A stretch of DNA of 64,000 bases, from NCBI GenBank assembly GCA_937995745.1, contig CALKIU010000006.1, forward strand, positions 1 to 64,000. The letters run 5' to 3'. Below the pieces are notes generated by a model. It did no database searches and was not told the origin of the DNA. It was given only the letters and a program-made list of their open reading frames with translations. Position numbers and translations under genes: made by a program. This DNA comes from an uncultured Bacillaceae bacterium. Lineage in GTDB: Bacteria > Bacillota > Bacilli > Bacillales > Cytobacillaceae. The first letter of the stretch is position 1, and each line of letters opens with the position of its first letter. Shown one piece after another: positions 44,681 through 53,383 of this stretch.

Positions 44681-45565
44681 ATGGGTCTTGAAATACGCCA
44701 ATTAAACAAAACGTTCGGTTCCCGGCACGCCGTCAAGAATTTGAACATCCACCTGGAAGAAGGGAATATATTGGGGCTTCTCGGCAGGAACGGCGCCGGA
44801 AAAACAACAACGATTCGGATGATTTTAAATATTGTCAAACCGGACAGCGGGTCCATTTTATGGAAGGGAAAGCCTTTTTCAAGAAAGGAAATATCGGTTG
44901 GTTATTTGCCTGAAGAAAGAGGCCTGTATCCAAAAATGAATGTACTGGAACAACTCGTCTATTTAAGCCGCTTGGAAGGCGTACCCGCAAAGATTGCCAA
45001 AAAGCAGGCACTTTATTGGCTGGAAAGACTGGATATGACCTTTGCCATCAAAAAGAAAACAGAGGAGTTGTCCAAAGGAAACCAGCAAAAGATTCAGTTG
45101 ATTAGCGCCATACTCCACGACCCGGATTTTATCATCCTCGATGAACCATTCAGCGGGCTTGATCCGGTCAATGCGGAAATGTTGAAAAGCGTCGTCAAGG
45201 AATTAATCAAAAAACGGAAAACGATTATTTTTTGCAGCCATCAGATGGACAGTGTCGAGACTTTTTGCGACCAAGTTTGCATTATGAAGAACGGAGAAGC
45301 GATCCTTTCCGGTTCTTTGTCAGACATTAAGAAAAGCTACGGATACCGTTATGTGGAAGTGCAAACAGAACAGGATATCGGCCCGTTTTTGGCGGAAAAA
45401 AATATACAGTATGAAAAGGTCCGGCAAATCTATACGATGAAAATCCGCAAGGAGCAACCGGCGGTAAAATTGCTCGAAGAACTGGAGCAAGTCTGTCCTC
45501 TCCGCAGTGTTTCGATAAGAGAACCAAGCTTGCATCAAATATTCATAGAAAAAACGGGGGCATAA
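44681..45565 (+). CDS. ABC transporter ATP-binding protein (YhaQ/NatA type)
   Basis: A 294-residue exporter ATPase. Walker A is GRNGAGKTTTIRM, then GYLPEERGLYPKM, signature LSKGNQQKIQLISAI, Walker B FIILDEPFSGLDP, H-loop IIFCSHQMDSVE. A C-terminal domain of about 85 residues follows (DUF4162-like). The LSKGNQQK signature is typical of the YhaQ/NatA group linked to sodium or drug-like substrates. Start follows GGAAGG. Forms a unit with the permease four bases downstream and probably with the small peptide upstream. Confidence 0.86.
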   Translation: MGLEIRQLNKTFGSRHAVKNLNIHLEEGNILGLLGRNGAGKTTTIRMILNIVKPDSGSILWKGKPFSRKEISVGYLPEERGLYPKMNVLEQLVYLSRLEGVPAKIAKKQALYWLERLDMTFAIKKKTEELSKGNQQKIQLISAILHDPDFIILDEPFSGLDPVNAEMLKSVVKELIKKRKTIIFCSHQMDSVETFCDQVCIMKNGEAILSGSLSDIKKSYGYRYVEVQTEQDIGPFLAEKNIQYEKVRQIYTMKIRKEQPAVKLLEELEQVCPLRSVSIREPSLHQIFIEKTGA

Positions 45566-45568
45566 ACG

Positions 45569-46774
45569 ATGAGAAATTTTTGGATAGTCTTGCAGCAAAC
45601 CTACCTTGATTCCGTCCGCAATAAATCATATATTTCGATGACCATCATCTTAATTCTGTTGGGAATTTTCATCTTCTCTTTTCCTTCTTTGGCGGAAAAG
45701 ATACGGGGGGAGGCGCAGGATAAAGAATATGTATTTGTGTCTACCGAATCGCAAATACAAGTGGATGAAGAACAACGGCCGGCTCATATCCTGATTGGCG
45801 AAGCTTCCAAAATAGAAGAATATAAAGAAAAAATTTTGGAAAATGAGATTGCCGGGTTGTTTGTTTTAAAAAAAGAAGACGGGAACGTTCCCATTCAATT
45901 GGACTGTTATTTGAAAAAAGAAGATCCCCTCTTGATTCAGGGGGTGCTCAGGTTTGCCCAATTGATTTATCAACAGCAAGTCATTGGAGAATATCAGATT
46001 GGCGGGCGTGCAGCCGAACAGCTAACCATGCAAATTGAGCCTGTTCTCAAGCCGCTTCGTCAAACAGATGAAAATTTTGAACTTATTCCCTTTATATTAA
46101 TGGGCATCATGTACATCGCCATCACCACTTACGGATATTCAGTGGCGACGGCCATTGCCGCGGAAAAATCGTCCAGAGTGATGGAAGTCATGATTGCGAA
46201 AATTTCTCCGGTGCCGATGATGTTCGGTAAAATCATCGGGATTGGTTTAGCGGGCCTGACGCAGTTATTTTTCTTTTTTGGGGCAATAACCTTGACGGCA
46301 AAATCGGGATTGTTCCAAATATATCCGGATTCTATTGCCGAAACGATGCTTGAAATTTTCACCTTTAAGGAAACTGTTTACTTTTTACTGTGCTTTATTC
46401 TCGGTTACTTTATTTTTGCGGCATTGTACGCCATTTCAGGAGCGGTGGCGGGCCGCCCGGAAGAATTGTCGAGCAGCACGATTCCAATCATGATCATTTT
46501 ATTGGCCGGTTTGGCCGTTGAAATTCTGGCCGTTTTTGAAAATCCGGAAAGTTTGACGGCTTTGATTACCACTTACGTTCCATTTACTGCTCCCATCAGT
46601 CTCATGGTAAGAATGTTGCATGATGTGATTTCACCGTTGGAAATTGCTTTTGGAATCACCGCCATGGTGTCCAGCATTGCCCTGTTCTCATTATTGGCGG
46701 CAAAAATATACCCGAAAGGCGTGCTTAAAAGCGATCGGCGTCTGACATTCTGGCAATTGATAAAAAGCCATTGA
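45569..46774 (+). CDS. ABC-2 type permease (YhaP/NatB type)
   Basis: A 401-residue membrane protein. One helix at residues 25-43 is followed by a large outside domain of about 140 residues, then about five helices from residue 175 on, with the motif EKSSRVMEVMIAKISPVPMM typical of NatB/YhaP permeases. It should pair with the upstream ATPase to export an ion, drug or peptide. Substrate not determinable. Confidence 0.86.
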   Translation: MRNFWIVLQQTYLDSVRNKSYISMTIILILLGIFIFSFPSLAEKIRGEAQDKEYVFVSTESQIQVDEEQRPAHILIGEASKIEEYKEKILENEIAGLFVLKKEDGNVPIQLDCYLKKEDPLLIQGVLRFAQLIYQQQVIGEYQIGGRAAEQLTMQIEPVLKPLRQTDENFELIPFILMGIMYIAITTYGYSVATAIAAEKSSRVMEVMIAKISPVPMMFGKIIGIGLAGLTQLFFFFGAITLTAKSGLFQIYPDSIAETMLEIFTFKETVYFLLCFILGYFIFAALYAISGAVAGRPEELSSSTIPIMIILLAGLAVEILAVFENPESLTALITTYVPFTAPISLMVRMLHDVISPLEIAFGITAMVSSIALFSLLAAKIYPKGVLKSDRRLTFWQLIKSH

Positions 46775-46936
46775 AACACAAAGTGTCGGCTAAAAGGGGT
46801 ATGACCGGACTGCGGCAACTTGACTGTGCCGGAAATCCTTTTTGAAAAAAAGCAATTTGCGTCGGGAAGAATGACGCGTTTTGCTGCTCCCTTGCACCCG
46901 TGCTTTTACAGGGAAAGCTTTGTCCGGAACGGAATG

Positions 46937-46965
46937 TTGACATATTTTCATATAATTAGTAAATG
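46937..46965 (+). promoter_or_regulatory. promoter candidate for yunC-yunB
   Basis: TTGACA (46937-46942) with a 17-base spacer to TAAATG (46960-46965). A TATAAT lies inside the spacer, but its spacing is wrong for this -35. It would leave a leader of about 270 bases. Confidence 0.4.
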
Positions 46966-47082
46966 AGCCTGTGAACTAAAGGAAAAGGAAGGAAGGCGCA
47001 AAAAAGGTTTGCCGCCGTCATGCCTGCTTTTGAAAATCAAACAAAAAAATAACGGCCATCGCTAAGATAAACCATCTTTCAA

Positions 47083-47114
47083 GACAAAGCGGGTTGAAAA
47101 ACCGCCGCTTTGTC
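47083..47114. repeat. 10-bp inverted repeat in the yunC leader
   Basis: GACAAAGCGG and CCGCTTTGTC flank 12 bases. No T-run follows, so it is a leader hairpin or operator rather than a terminator. Confidence 0.4.
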
Positions 47115-47239
47115 CTGAACCTTGCAATAAAACCCGTTCGGCCACCCCTGCTTCCAACGGCCTTATATGACAACAGCCCGTCACAATCGGACGGCCCTTG
47201 TCATAGATTATTAGTGGAAGGGAAGGGGTGCATACATTC

Positions 47240-47542
47240 ATGATTGAACTCTCGCCTCTAGAGATAGAGGGGCATACGTTTTTAAGCGTATCTGTCAAGC
47301 TGCCGAAAACGAATTTACTCGTTGTCACAAACGAGAAAGGATATATTATGTGCGGTGCGTTGGATGTGGGGCTTCTGAATGAACGGCTGAAAGACCGGAA
47401 AGTGATCGCCGGGAGGGCAGTCGGCGTGAAGACGATCGACGAGCTCCTTGAGGCTCCGCTTGAGTCGGTAACTTTCGAAGCGGAGAAATTGGGAATTCAT
47501 AAAGGAATGATCGGAAAAGAAGCCCTTTTAAAAATGGTTTGA
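47240..47542 (+). CDS. yunC: YunC family protein (DUF1805)
   Basis: A 100-residue protein of the YunC/DUF1805 family: SVKLPKTNLLVVTNEKGYIM, CGALDVGLLNERLKDR and RAVGVKTIDELLEAPLESVT. Function unknown. ATG at 47240 fits the family N-terminus; GTG at 47228 is an alternative. Located next to yunB as in B. subtilis. Confidence 0.88.
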   Translation: MIELSPLEIEGHTFLSVSVKLPKTNLLVVTNEKGYIMCGALDVGLLNERLKDRKVIAGRAVGVKTIDELLEAPLESVTFEAEKLGIHKGMIGKEALLKMV

Positions 47543-47599
47543 ACGGTACGGAAAACCGGTATGGGCCAGATTCTTCCGCGTAAAGATTTGGAGTTACTT

Positions 47600-47643
47600 C
47601 CCCCTCTTGCAGCATAAAATGCTTGTAAGGGGGGATTTTTTTT
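47600..47643 (+). terminator. terminator whose 3' arm holds the yunB ribosome site
   Basis: CCCCC pairs with GGGGG and AGCAT with ATGCT around a 3-base loop, followed by eight T residues (47636-47643). The GGGGGG of the 3' arm is also the only ribosome site for yunB, whose TTG lies in the end of the T-run. The hairpin should stop yunC transcripts and hide the site in any read-through RNA. Confidence 0.7.
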
Positions 47644-48379
47644 GCTGAGACCACGAATCAAACGGCGCGTGAGAGGTCCGCTGCCGTTTAAATACGTTCT
47701 CTTCATCACCTTTATATTTTTTGTATTGTCCACCGCCCTGGGCCTGTGGATTATTAATAAATCATTGAAGCCGACATTGATGTCTTTTGCCGAATCGCAA
47801 ACGAGGCAAATCGCCACCCTTGCCATCAGCAAAGCAGGCATGGAGCGGGAACCGGTCGACATTCATGAAGTCATCGTAAAGGATAAGGAAAGCGACCTTA
47901 TCTACTTTGATACGGAAAAAATTAATAAAATCCGCGGAGATACGGCCAGATTAATTTTAAAAAACATCAAGATGGCCGAAAAAGGAGAGTTGGAAGAGCT
48001 TGAAGATATCCTGGAAATGGACATGAATAAGAATGACAAGGGCAAAGGCATCGTTTATTCCATCCCGCTCGGAAAAGTGACAAACAACGCTCTGTTGGGC
48101 AATCTCGGTCCCCATATTCCCGTACAGTTCAGCACCGTCGGCCATTTGCAAGCGGATGTGGAAACCGAATTTCAAGAGGTTGGCATCAATAACGTGTACG
48201 TGGAAATTTTCATCAACTTGACCGTACATATGCAAATCATTATTCCGTTTGCATCTGAAAAAGCGGAGGTCAAGCAGAAGATTCCTGTTGCCGTGGGAAT
48301 TCTTCCGGGCGAAGTGCCGCAGTTTTACAATAAAGGCGGAGGGGGATTGGTTCCTTCCCTGCAAATTCCGGTGGACTAA
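47642..48379 (+). CDS. yunB: sporulation protein YunB
   Basis: A 245-residue membrane protein. An Arg-rich start (LRPRIKRRVRG) is followed by one helix (residues 18-40) and a long outside domain with RQIATLAISKA, VYSIPLGKVTNNALLGNLGP and VGILPGEVPQFYN. In B. subtilis YunB is made in the mother cell and needed for normal spores. The TTG start aligns the Arg-rich N-terminus with the family. Translation depends on opening the terminator hairpin just before it, or on a promoter within it. Confidence 0.88.
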   Translation: MLRPRIKRRVRGPLPFKYVLFITFIFFVLSTALGLWIINKSLKPTLMSFAESQTRQIATLAISKAGMEREPVDIHEVIVKDKESDLIYFDTEKINKIRGDTARLILKNIKMAEKGELEELEDILEMDMNKNDKGKGIVYSIPLGKVTNNALLGNLGPHIPVQFSTVGHLQADVETEFQEVGINNVYVEIFINLTVHMQIIIPFASEKAEVKQKIPVAVGILPGEVPQFYNKGGGGLVPSLQIPVD

Positions 48380-48423
48380 TTTTCATGCAATTGTTATACT
48401 AGAAGCATAATTTCATATTGAAG

Positions 48424-48673
48424 CTATTCCGATGGGGTAGAGGAGCGGAATCTAAGAGTAGGCCGCGGGAGTCTGACAAACGATGATCGCTGCTGAAAGG
48501 AGATTTCGCCGAAGCAAAATAACGGGTCGGCGTTATTTTGCTGGTGTTGCTTTGAATAAGAGTAACACTGTCATTATGGAATTCCATAATGGAGAGCTAC
48601 AGATCGTGATGGAGATACAAGTTGCCTGCAACTAAGAGTAATGATGGGATGATCTCTGTCATTACTCTTTTTG
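48424..48673 (+). ncRNA. lysine riboswitch (L-box) with terminator
   Basis: Conserved L-box blocks: GTAGAGGAGCGGAATCTAAG, AGTA, GAAAGGAGATTTCGCCGAAG, GGGTCGGCG, TTGCTGGTGTTGC-like and the closing GAGAGCTAC (near 48600). The expression platform has AAGAGTAATGA/TCATTACTCTT and a T-run (48634-48673). Lysine binding should terminate transcription ahead of the NhaC-family gene. Confidence 0.9.
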
Positions 48674-48901
48674 TTTGCAAAGGAGCGGTGAAAAGTGCCC
48701 TTCCAAAATGCGCAAGAACCGGGATGGGATATAATGAAAAAAAAGCGTTGTATTCCGTTCTTTCCGGATAGATCCGGAAAAAGCCGGCTGCGCTTCTCAT
48801 AAAGGGAATGCTTTTCATTGGCGGAAACGTTTTTCGTGCCAACGGCGCCATCGCAATAGAAGCCTGTGCTCTCTCCAATTTCATTATCAGGAGGATTAAC
48901 G

Positions 48902-50494
48902 ATGACTAATTCCATCTTATCAGTCATTCCGCCAATTTTGGCCATTGTCATGGTAATTGCCACGAAAAGGGTGCTCTTGTCGCTCGGAGTCGGAATCGTC
49001 TCGGCCGCATTGATTCTGGCAGAATTCCATTTTGGAGAAACGTTGAAAATTGTTTTCGCCTCTTTTAAAAATATTTTTCTTGCAGATGGCGGGTTAAACA
49101 CGTGGAATGTGTACATGATTCTGTTCCTGCTCATATTGGGCGTTATCACCGCCTTTATTTCCATGAACGGAGGCAGCCGCGCCTTCGGAGAGTGGGCGAT
49201 GAAAAAAGTCAAAACGCGGGCGGGAGCAAAATTGGTCGGCGCCGTCCTCGGATTGATTATTTTTATCGATGATTATTTTAATGCTTTGGCAGTGGGGCAG
49301 ATCACACGCCCCATTACGGACCGGCACAAAGTTTCCCGGGCAAAGCTTGCCTACATCATTGATTCCACGTCCGCACCCATTTGTGTGATTTCCCCCGTCT
49401 CGAGCTGGGGAGCATATATCATTTCTTTGCTCTTGCCGATTTTTGCCGCCCATCATGTGACGGAATATACGGCTTTTTCCGCTTTCGTTCAGATGATTCC
49501 GTTGAATTTTTATGCTCTTGCCGCTCTTTTGATGGTATTTATTGTCGTCTTTCGCAATATTAACATCGGACAGATGAAGATTCATGAGGCACGGGCCATT
49601 GGAACGGGGCAAGTTGTCGATTTGTCGAAGCCGGTGCCGGGCGAATTAAAAGGCGACCTGCCATCGAGCAAAAAGGGTGCCGTTGCCGATTTGCTTCTTC
49701 CGATACTTGCTTTGTTGGCCGGTACGGTCAGTTTCATGTTCTGGACAGGCTACCGGGCCCTTGACGGGGAAGCGACCATTTTAAAAATCTTCGAACATAC
49801 AGACGTGTCCCTGTCGCTGTTTTTGGGCGGATTGTTCAGTTTAACCGTTGCTTTATTGATGTTTTTCCGCCACGCAAAAGTATTGAAATCCGTTCCTGCC
49901 GGCGCATTTTTTAAAGGGATGAAATCGGGAGCGCAGTCGATGCTTCCGGCTGTTTATATTTTGATTTTCGCTTGGAGCATCACAGATTTGATCGGGCAGT
50001 TGGAAACGGGGGCGTATTTGGCCGGAATTGTTCAAGAGATAGATTTGAATATTGCTTTTCTTCCTGCAATTGTATTCATTATTTCCGGGTTAATGGCTTT
50101 TGCCACCGGCACATCTTGGGGAACGTTTGGCGTGCTTCTGCCGATTGCCGGAGAAATTGCCGCCGCAACGGATATCTCGCTCCTGCTTCCGATGATGGCG
50201 GCGGTCCTGGCCGGTGCCGTGTTCGGCGACCACACTTCTCCCATATCCGATACGACGATCCTGTCGTCAACAGGCGCCGGCTGCGATCTGATGGATCATG
50301 TTATGACCCAGCTTCCTTATGCCATGGTTGCCGCCGGCATGGGGGTTGTCGGCTTCTTAATCGTCGGCTTGACGGGGAGCATTCTCCTGTCCCTCGGCGC
50401 CGTGCTTCTATTGTTGATCGTGTTTGCTGTATTTGCCCCGCAGGGAAATATGCAGTATGAGAACGAGTTTTACGTGAACAGACAAGGCTCTTAA
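48902..50494 (+). CDS. NhaC-family transporter, probable lysine carrier
   Basis: A 530-residue membrane protein with about twelve helices. NhaC-family segments are FIDDYFNALAVGQITRPITD, DSTSAPICVISPVSSWGAYI, ATGTSWGTFGVLLPI and FGDHTSPISDTTILSS. Family members include Na+/H+ antiporters, but lysine-riboswitch control strongly suggests a lysine (or diaminopimelate-like) substrate, as for LysW-type carriers. The ATG at 48902 follows AGGAGG. The 228 bases between riboswitch and start hold nothing else recognisable. Confidence 0.85.
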   Translation: MTNSILSVIPPILAIVMVIATKRVLLSLGVGIVSAALILAEFHFGETLKIVFASFKNIFLADGGLNTWNVYMILFLLILGVITAFISMNGGSRAFGEWAMKKVKTRAGAKLVGAVLGLIIFIDDYFNALAVGQITRPITDRHKVSRAKLAYIIDSTSAPICVISPVSSWGAYIISLLLPIFAAHHVTEYTAFSAFVQMIPLNFYALAALLMVFIVVFRNINIGQMKIHEARAIGTGQVVDLSKPVPGELKGDLPSSKKGAVADLLLPILALLAGTVSFMFWTGYRALDGEATILKIFEHTDVSLSLFLGGLFSLTVALLMFFRHAKVLKSVPAGAFFKGMKSGAQSMLPAVYILIFAWSITDLIGQLETGAYLAGIVQEIDLNIAFLPAIVFIISGLMAFATGTSWGTFGVLLPIAGEIAAATDISLLLPMMAAVLAGAVFGDHTSPISDTTILSSTGAGCDLMDHVMTQLPYAMVAAGMGVVGFLIVGLTGSILLSLGAVLLLLIVFAVFAPQGNMQYENEFYVNRQGS

Positions 50495-50514
50495 TGCCTT
50501 GTCTGTTTTTTTTT
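50477..50514 (+). terminator. terminator of the NhaC-family gene
   Basis: AACAGACAAGGC and GCCTTGTCTGTT are perfect 12-bp arms followed by T9. The 5' arm lies inside the last codons of the gene. Confidence 0.93.
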
Positions 50515-50587
50515 GGAAAAGAAAAAGAAATTTTTTCGGTTCATCCTGAATAAATAAATTATAAAAAGGGGGTGACAGCGGCTGTTT

Positions 50588-50603
50588 CCGTAAACGTTTC
50601 CAA
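50588..50603 (+). promoter_or_regulatory. cre-like site upstream of the NSS transporter
   Basis: CCGTAAACGTTTCCAA fits 13 of 15 positions of the catabolite-response consensus WTGNAANCGNWNNCW; the first two positions fail. About 120 bases before the start codon. Suggestive only. Confidence 0.3.
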
Positions 50604-50719
50604 TCATTCGCATTATGTTGGCGGCGCTTCGGTTGCACCTTGAGGTTGATCCGGACAGGGATGTCTTTCCTATTGTATTTCGTCCGGGGTAAACATCCAT
50701 GGAAAAAGGAGGGCTTATG

Positions 50720-52231
50720 ATGAATTTCCGGGAAAACTGGGGAACAAGAGCCGGATTTGTTCTTGCCGCCATGGGTTCGGCGATCGGTTTGGGCAATATT
50801 TGGCGGTTTCCCGGGGTGGCCTATGAAAACGGCGGGGGTGCATTTTTCCTTCCTTATTTGATAGCTTTGTTAACCGCCGGTATTCCGCTCCTCATTCTGG
50901 AATTCACAATTGGCCATAAGTACCGCGGTTCCGCGCCGTTGAGCCTCGGAAGGATGAGAAAAGGGTTTGAACCGCTGGGATGGTGGCAAGTAGCCGTCTC
51001 GTTTGTCATTTCCACTTATTATGCGGTGATTATCGCCTGGGCCATTTCTTATGCGTGGTTTTCCATCGGGCAAAAATGGGGCGGCAATCCGCAGGAATAT
51101 TTGCTGGGTGAGTATTTGCGGGCGATTGACGCCGGTCAAATCGGCAGCTTGGTTCCCAATGTCTTTTTCCCTCTCGTCCTTATTTGGATTATTACTCTTT
51201 TTATCCTTTACAAAGGCGTTAAGAGGGGAATTGAGATTGCCAACAGAATTTTTATTCCTGCACTGGCCATTGTCTTTTTAATTATCGTCATCCGGGCAGT
51301 GACGCTTGAAGGGGCCGTTGACGGACTGAATGCTTTCTTCAAGCCTGATTGGAGCGCTCTCAGTGACGGTTCCGTCTGGGTGGCCGCCTATGCGCAAATC
51401 TTCTTCAGTTTGTCCATCGGTTTTGCCATCATGATTACTTATGCCAGTTATTTATCCAAAAAAACGGATATTACGAATAACGCATTTATTGTCGGTTTTG
51501 CCAATTCATCTTTTGAACTGCTGGCCGGTATCGGCGTGTTCGCGGCGCTCGGGTTTATGGCCGCACAGCAGGGAGTCGGGGTCCATGAAGTGGTCAGCAA
51601 AGGAGTCATCCTCGCCTTTGCCGTCTTTCCGCAGATTATTAATGAATTGCCCGGCTTTAACGGCTTGTTCGGCGTGCTGTTCTTCCTGAGTTTGGTGCTG
51701 GCAGGCATCACATCGCTTATTTCCTTGTCGGAAACGTATATCGCCGCCGTCCAAGAGAAGTTTAAAGTTTCGCGGAAACGTTCCGTGGCCATCGGGGGAG
51801 GATTGGCAGCGCTCATCTCCATACTTTATGCCACACAAGGCGGACTAAATATTTTGGACAGTGTCGATTATTTTATTAACCATTACGGCGTCGCTTTTGC
51901 CGGATTCATGGAAGTGGTGCTCGTCGCCTGGCTGGCCAGGGAGCTCAGGAATTTGCAAAGCCATGCCGATCAAGTGTCAGACATCCGGCTCGGACTGTGG
52001 TGGAGAGCTTGCCTCCTTGTGATCACTCCGCTCGTGCTCGGATATATGTTGATCCAGTCGTTCTTAACGGATATTGCGGAAAGTTACGGCGGGTATCCGG
52101 TGTGGTTCAATGTTTATTCAGGCTGGATCGTGGCCGGAGCGGCAATCATGTTGGGATTTGTGTTTACGTATGTGAAAAAATGGGATCCGGCTTATTTTGA
52201 ACTTCCGAAAAACAAAGGGGGTTCACAATGA
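50720..52231 (+). CDS. sodium-dependent (NSS family) amino acid transporter
   Basis: A 503-residue transporter with about twelve helices. The first helix has the sodium-site signature WGTRAGFVLAAMGSAIGLGN followed by IWRFP; helix 6-8 segments include FFSLSIGFAIMITYASYL and SETYIAAVQEKFKV. It should import an amino acid with sodium; the companion MetS-like subunit suggests methionine or alanine. The ATG at 50720 follows AGGAGG by eight bases; the ATG at 50717 is an alternative. Confidence 0.9.
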   Translation: MNFRENWGTRAGFVLAAMGSAIGLGNIWRFPGVAYENGGGAFFLPYLIALLTAGIPLLILEFTIGHKYRGSAPLSLGRMRKGFEPLGWWQVAVSFVISTYYAVIIAWAISYAWFSIGQKWGGNPQEYLLGEYLRAIDAGQIGSLVPNVFFPLVLIWIITLFILYKGVKRGIEIANRIFIPALAIVFLIIVIRAVTLEGAVDGLNAFFKPDWSALSDGSVWVAAYAQIFFSLSIGFAIMITYASYLSKKTDITNNAFIVGFANSSFELLAGIGVFAALGFMAAQQGVGVHEVVSKGVILAFAVFPQIINELPGFNGLFGVLFFLSLVLAGITSLISLSETYIAAVQEKFKVSRKRSVAIGGGLAALISILYATQGGLNILDSVDYFINHYGVAFAGFMEVVLVAWLARELRNLQSHADQVSDIRLGLWWRACLLVITPLVLGYMLIQSFLTDIAESYGGYPVWFNVYSGWIVAGAAIMLGFVFTYVKKWDPAYFELPKNKGGSQ

Positions 52232-52332
52232 TGGAAACAAGCGCCATTGTCATGATGGTCGTCGGCATGGTCGTCATTTGGGGAGGTTTTGCCGCCAGTC
52301 TGGCTCATGCTCTCAGAAAACGGCGCACGTAA
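52228..52332 (+). CDS. MetS-like small subunit of NSS transporter
   Basis: A 34-residue single-helix protein: MMETSAIVMMVVGMVVIWGG, then FAASLAHALRKRRT. It overlaps the NSS transporter stop by four bases and has AAAGGGGG before the ATG. The length, one helix with an aromatic-Gly centre and basic tail match the small subunits of methionine/alanine NSS importers (MetPS of Corynebacterium). It is too short for most gene calls. Role inferred from context. Confidence 0.78.
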   Translation: MMETSAIVMMVVGMVVIWGGFAASLAHALRKRRT

Positions 52333-52372
52333 ACCGGGCGGCGGGGAAAAGGCAAAGGCAGAACAAAAAATC

Positions 52373-52400
52373 AGGGCAGCACCCGCTGCCCTATTTTTTT
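52373..52400. terminator. bidirectional terminator between the MetS-like gene and lytH
   Basis: AGGGCAGC and GCTGCCCT with a 4-base loop, followed by T-runs on both strands. The lytH stop codon overlaps the right arm. Confidence 0.88.
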
Positions 52401-53383
52401 CGCATCCGCTGTTTTTCCTGGCGTTCCCACAGCTTTAAATGCGGATACGGATCGAAGGACCACTCCGTATACCCGTTATCTTTGTACATTCCGTAGTGAA
52501 GGTGGGGCGGGAATTTCCCGGACGTTCCCGGGGGTCCGTAGCCGGAATTGCCGACGCCGCCGATCAAGGTTCCCGGTTCGACCACTTGTCCGATTTTCAA
52601 ATCTTTGGCAAATCCGCTTAAATGGGCAAAATAATGGTAATTGTTATGGATGTCCCTGATGCCGACGCGCCAGCCCCCGTATTTGTTCCATCCTTTCATT
52701 TCCACAATCCCGTAGCAAGTGGCCCGGACGGGAACGCCATAGCCGGCAAAGATGTCGGTTCCTTCGTGAATCCTTCTTCCGCCCCAGCCCCTCGCGTGTC
52801 CCCATGTGCTTCTATAGCTGTAATTGCTCGTCAATGGAACGGGAAAACAATGCTCCTCCAAGTCGAGCCGGCCGAAATGACGGTAGATTTTCGCCATTCC
52901 CATAATGAGGCTGACAGCTTTGTCTCTTTTATAATAATCCCAAAGGGCGATTTTCAGGTTGTCGTGATCGGTACCGTACGTTTGCAAATGGCGGGCAAAA
53001 GCAAAAAGCACATCATAATCGTTTTTTCGGCTTGCTTTGCCGTCCCCGTCGCCGTCAAAACCGATTCCTCCGAAAAAACGGATCGAAAGAGGATTTTCAT
53101 CATCGCGGTTCGGGTTTGCCAGTCCCGTCCATTGTTCCGGGGAAAAATAAATACCGCTGATTCCATCCGGATCAGGCAAATCCCGGCGGGAAGTTCTGAC
53201 ATTCCGTTCATACTGGTCGATGGCGGCCAAGTAATACCAAGGAATATGGGTGACCGCTTCCACTTGTTTGTACAATTTCATCCGTTGTTCATAAACATTG
53301 CTGTTTTCGGCAGCTTTTCCCGCAGGAGCGCCGCAAAGGATGAAGAATAAAAAAGCCAGGACATACATATGTAATTTCCGCAC
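52391..53383 (-). CDS. lytH: sporulation L-Ala-D-Glu endopeptidase LytH (M23 family)
   Basis: A 330-residue exported protein. Signal peptide (residues 1-24, cleaving near GKAA). The middle domain has PWYYLAAIDQYERN and DGDGDGKASRKNDYDVLFA. The C-terminal M23 metallopeptidase has zinc motifs RRIHEGTDIFAGYGVP and FPPHLHYGMY. In B. subtilis LytH trims peptide side chains to single L-alanine in the spore cortex. Its location near yunB/lipA matches yunA/lytH. Confidence 0.9.
   Translation of the reverse strand: MRKLHMYVLAFLFFILCGAPAGKAAENSNVYEQRMKLYKQVEAVTHIPWYYLAAIDQYERNVRTSRRDLPDPDGISGIYFSPEQWTGLANPNRDDENPLSIRFFGGIGFDGDGDGKASRKNDYDVLFAFARHLQTYGTDHDNLKIALWDYYKRDKAVSLIMGMAKIYRHFGRLDLEEHCFPVPLTSNYSYRSTWGHARGWGGRRIHEGTDIFAGYGVPVRATCYGIVEMKGWNKYGGWRVGIRDIHNNYHYFAHLSGFAKDLKIGQVVEPGTLIGGVGNSGYGPPGTSGKFPPHLHYGMYKDNGYTEWSFDPYPHLKLWERQEKQRMRKK

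Larger units (their letters stand above)
46775..47239. other. 465-base gap with promoter and inverted repeat, before yunC
   Basis: No gene-like frame with translation signals. Contains a promoter candidate at 46937-46965 and a 10-bp inverted repeat at 47083-47114. Confidence 0.5.
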
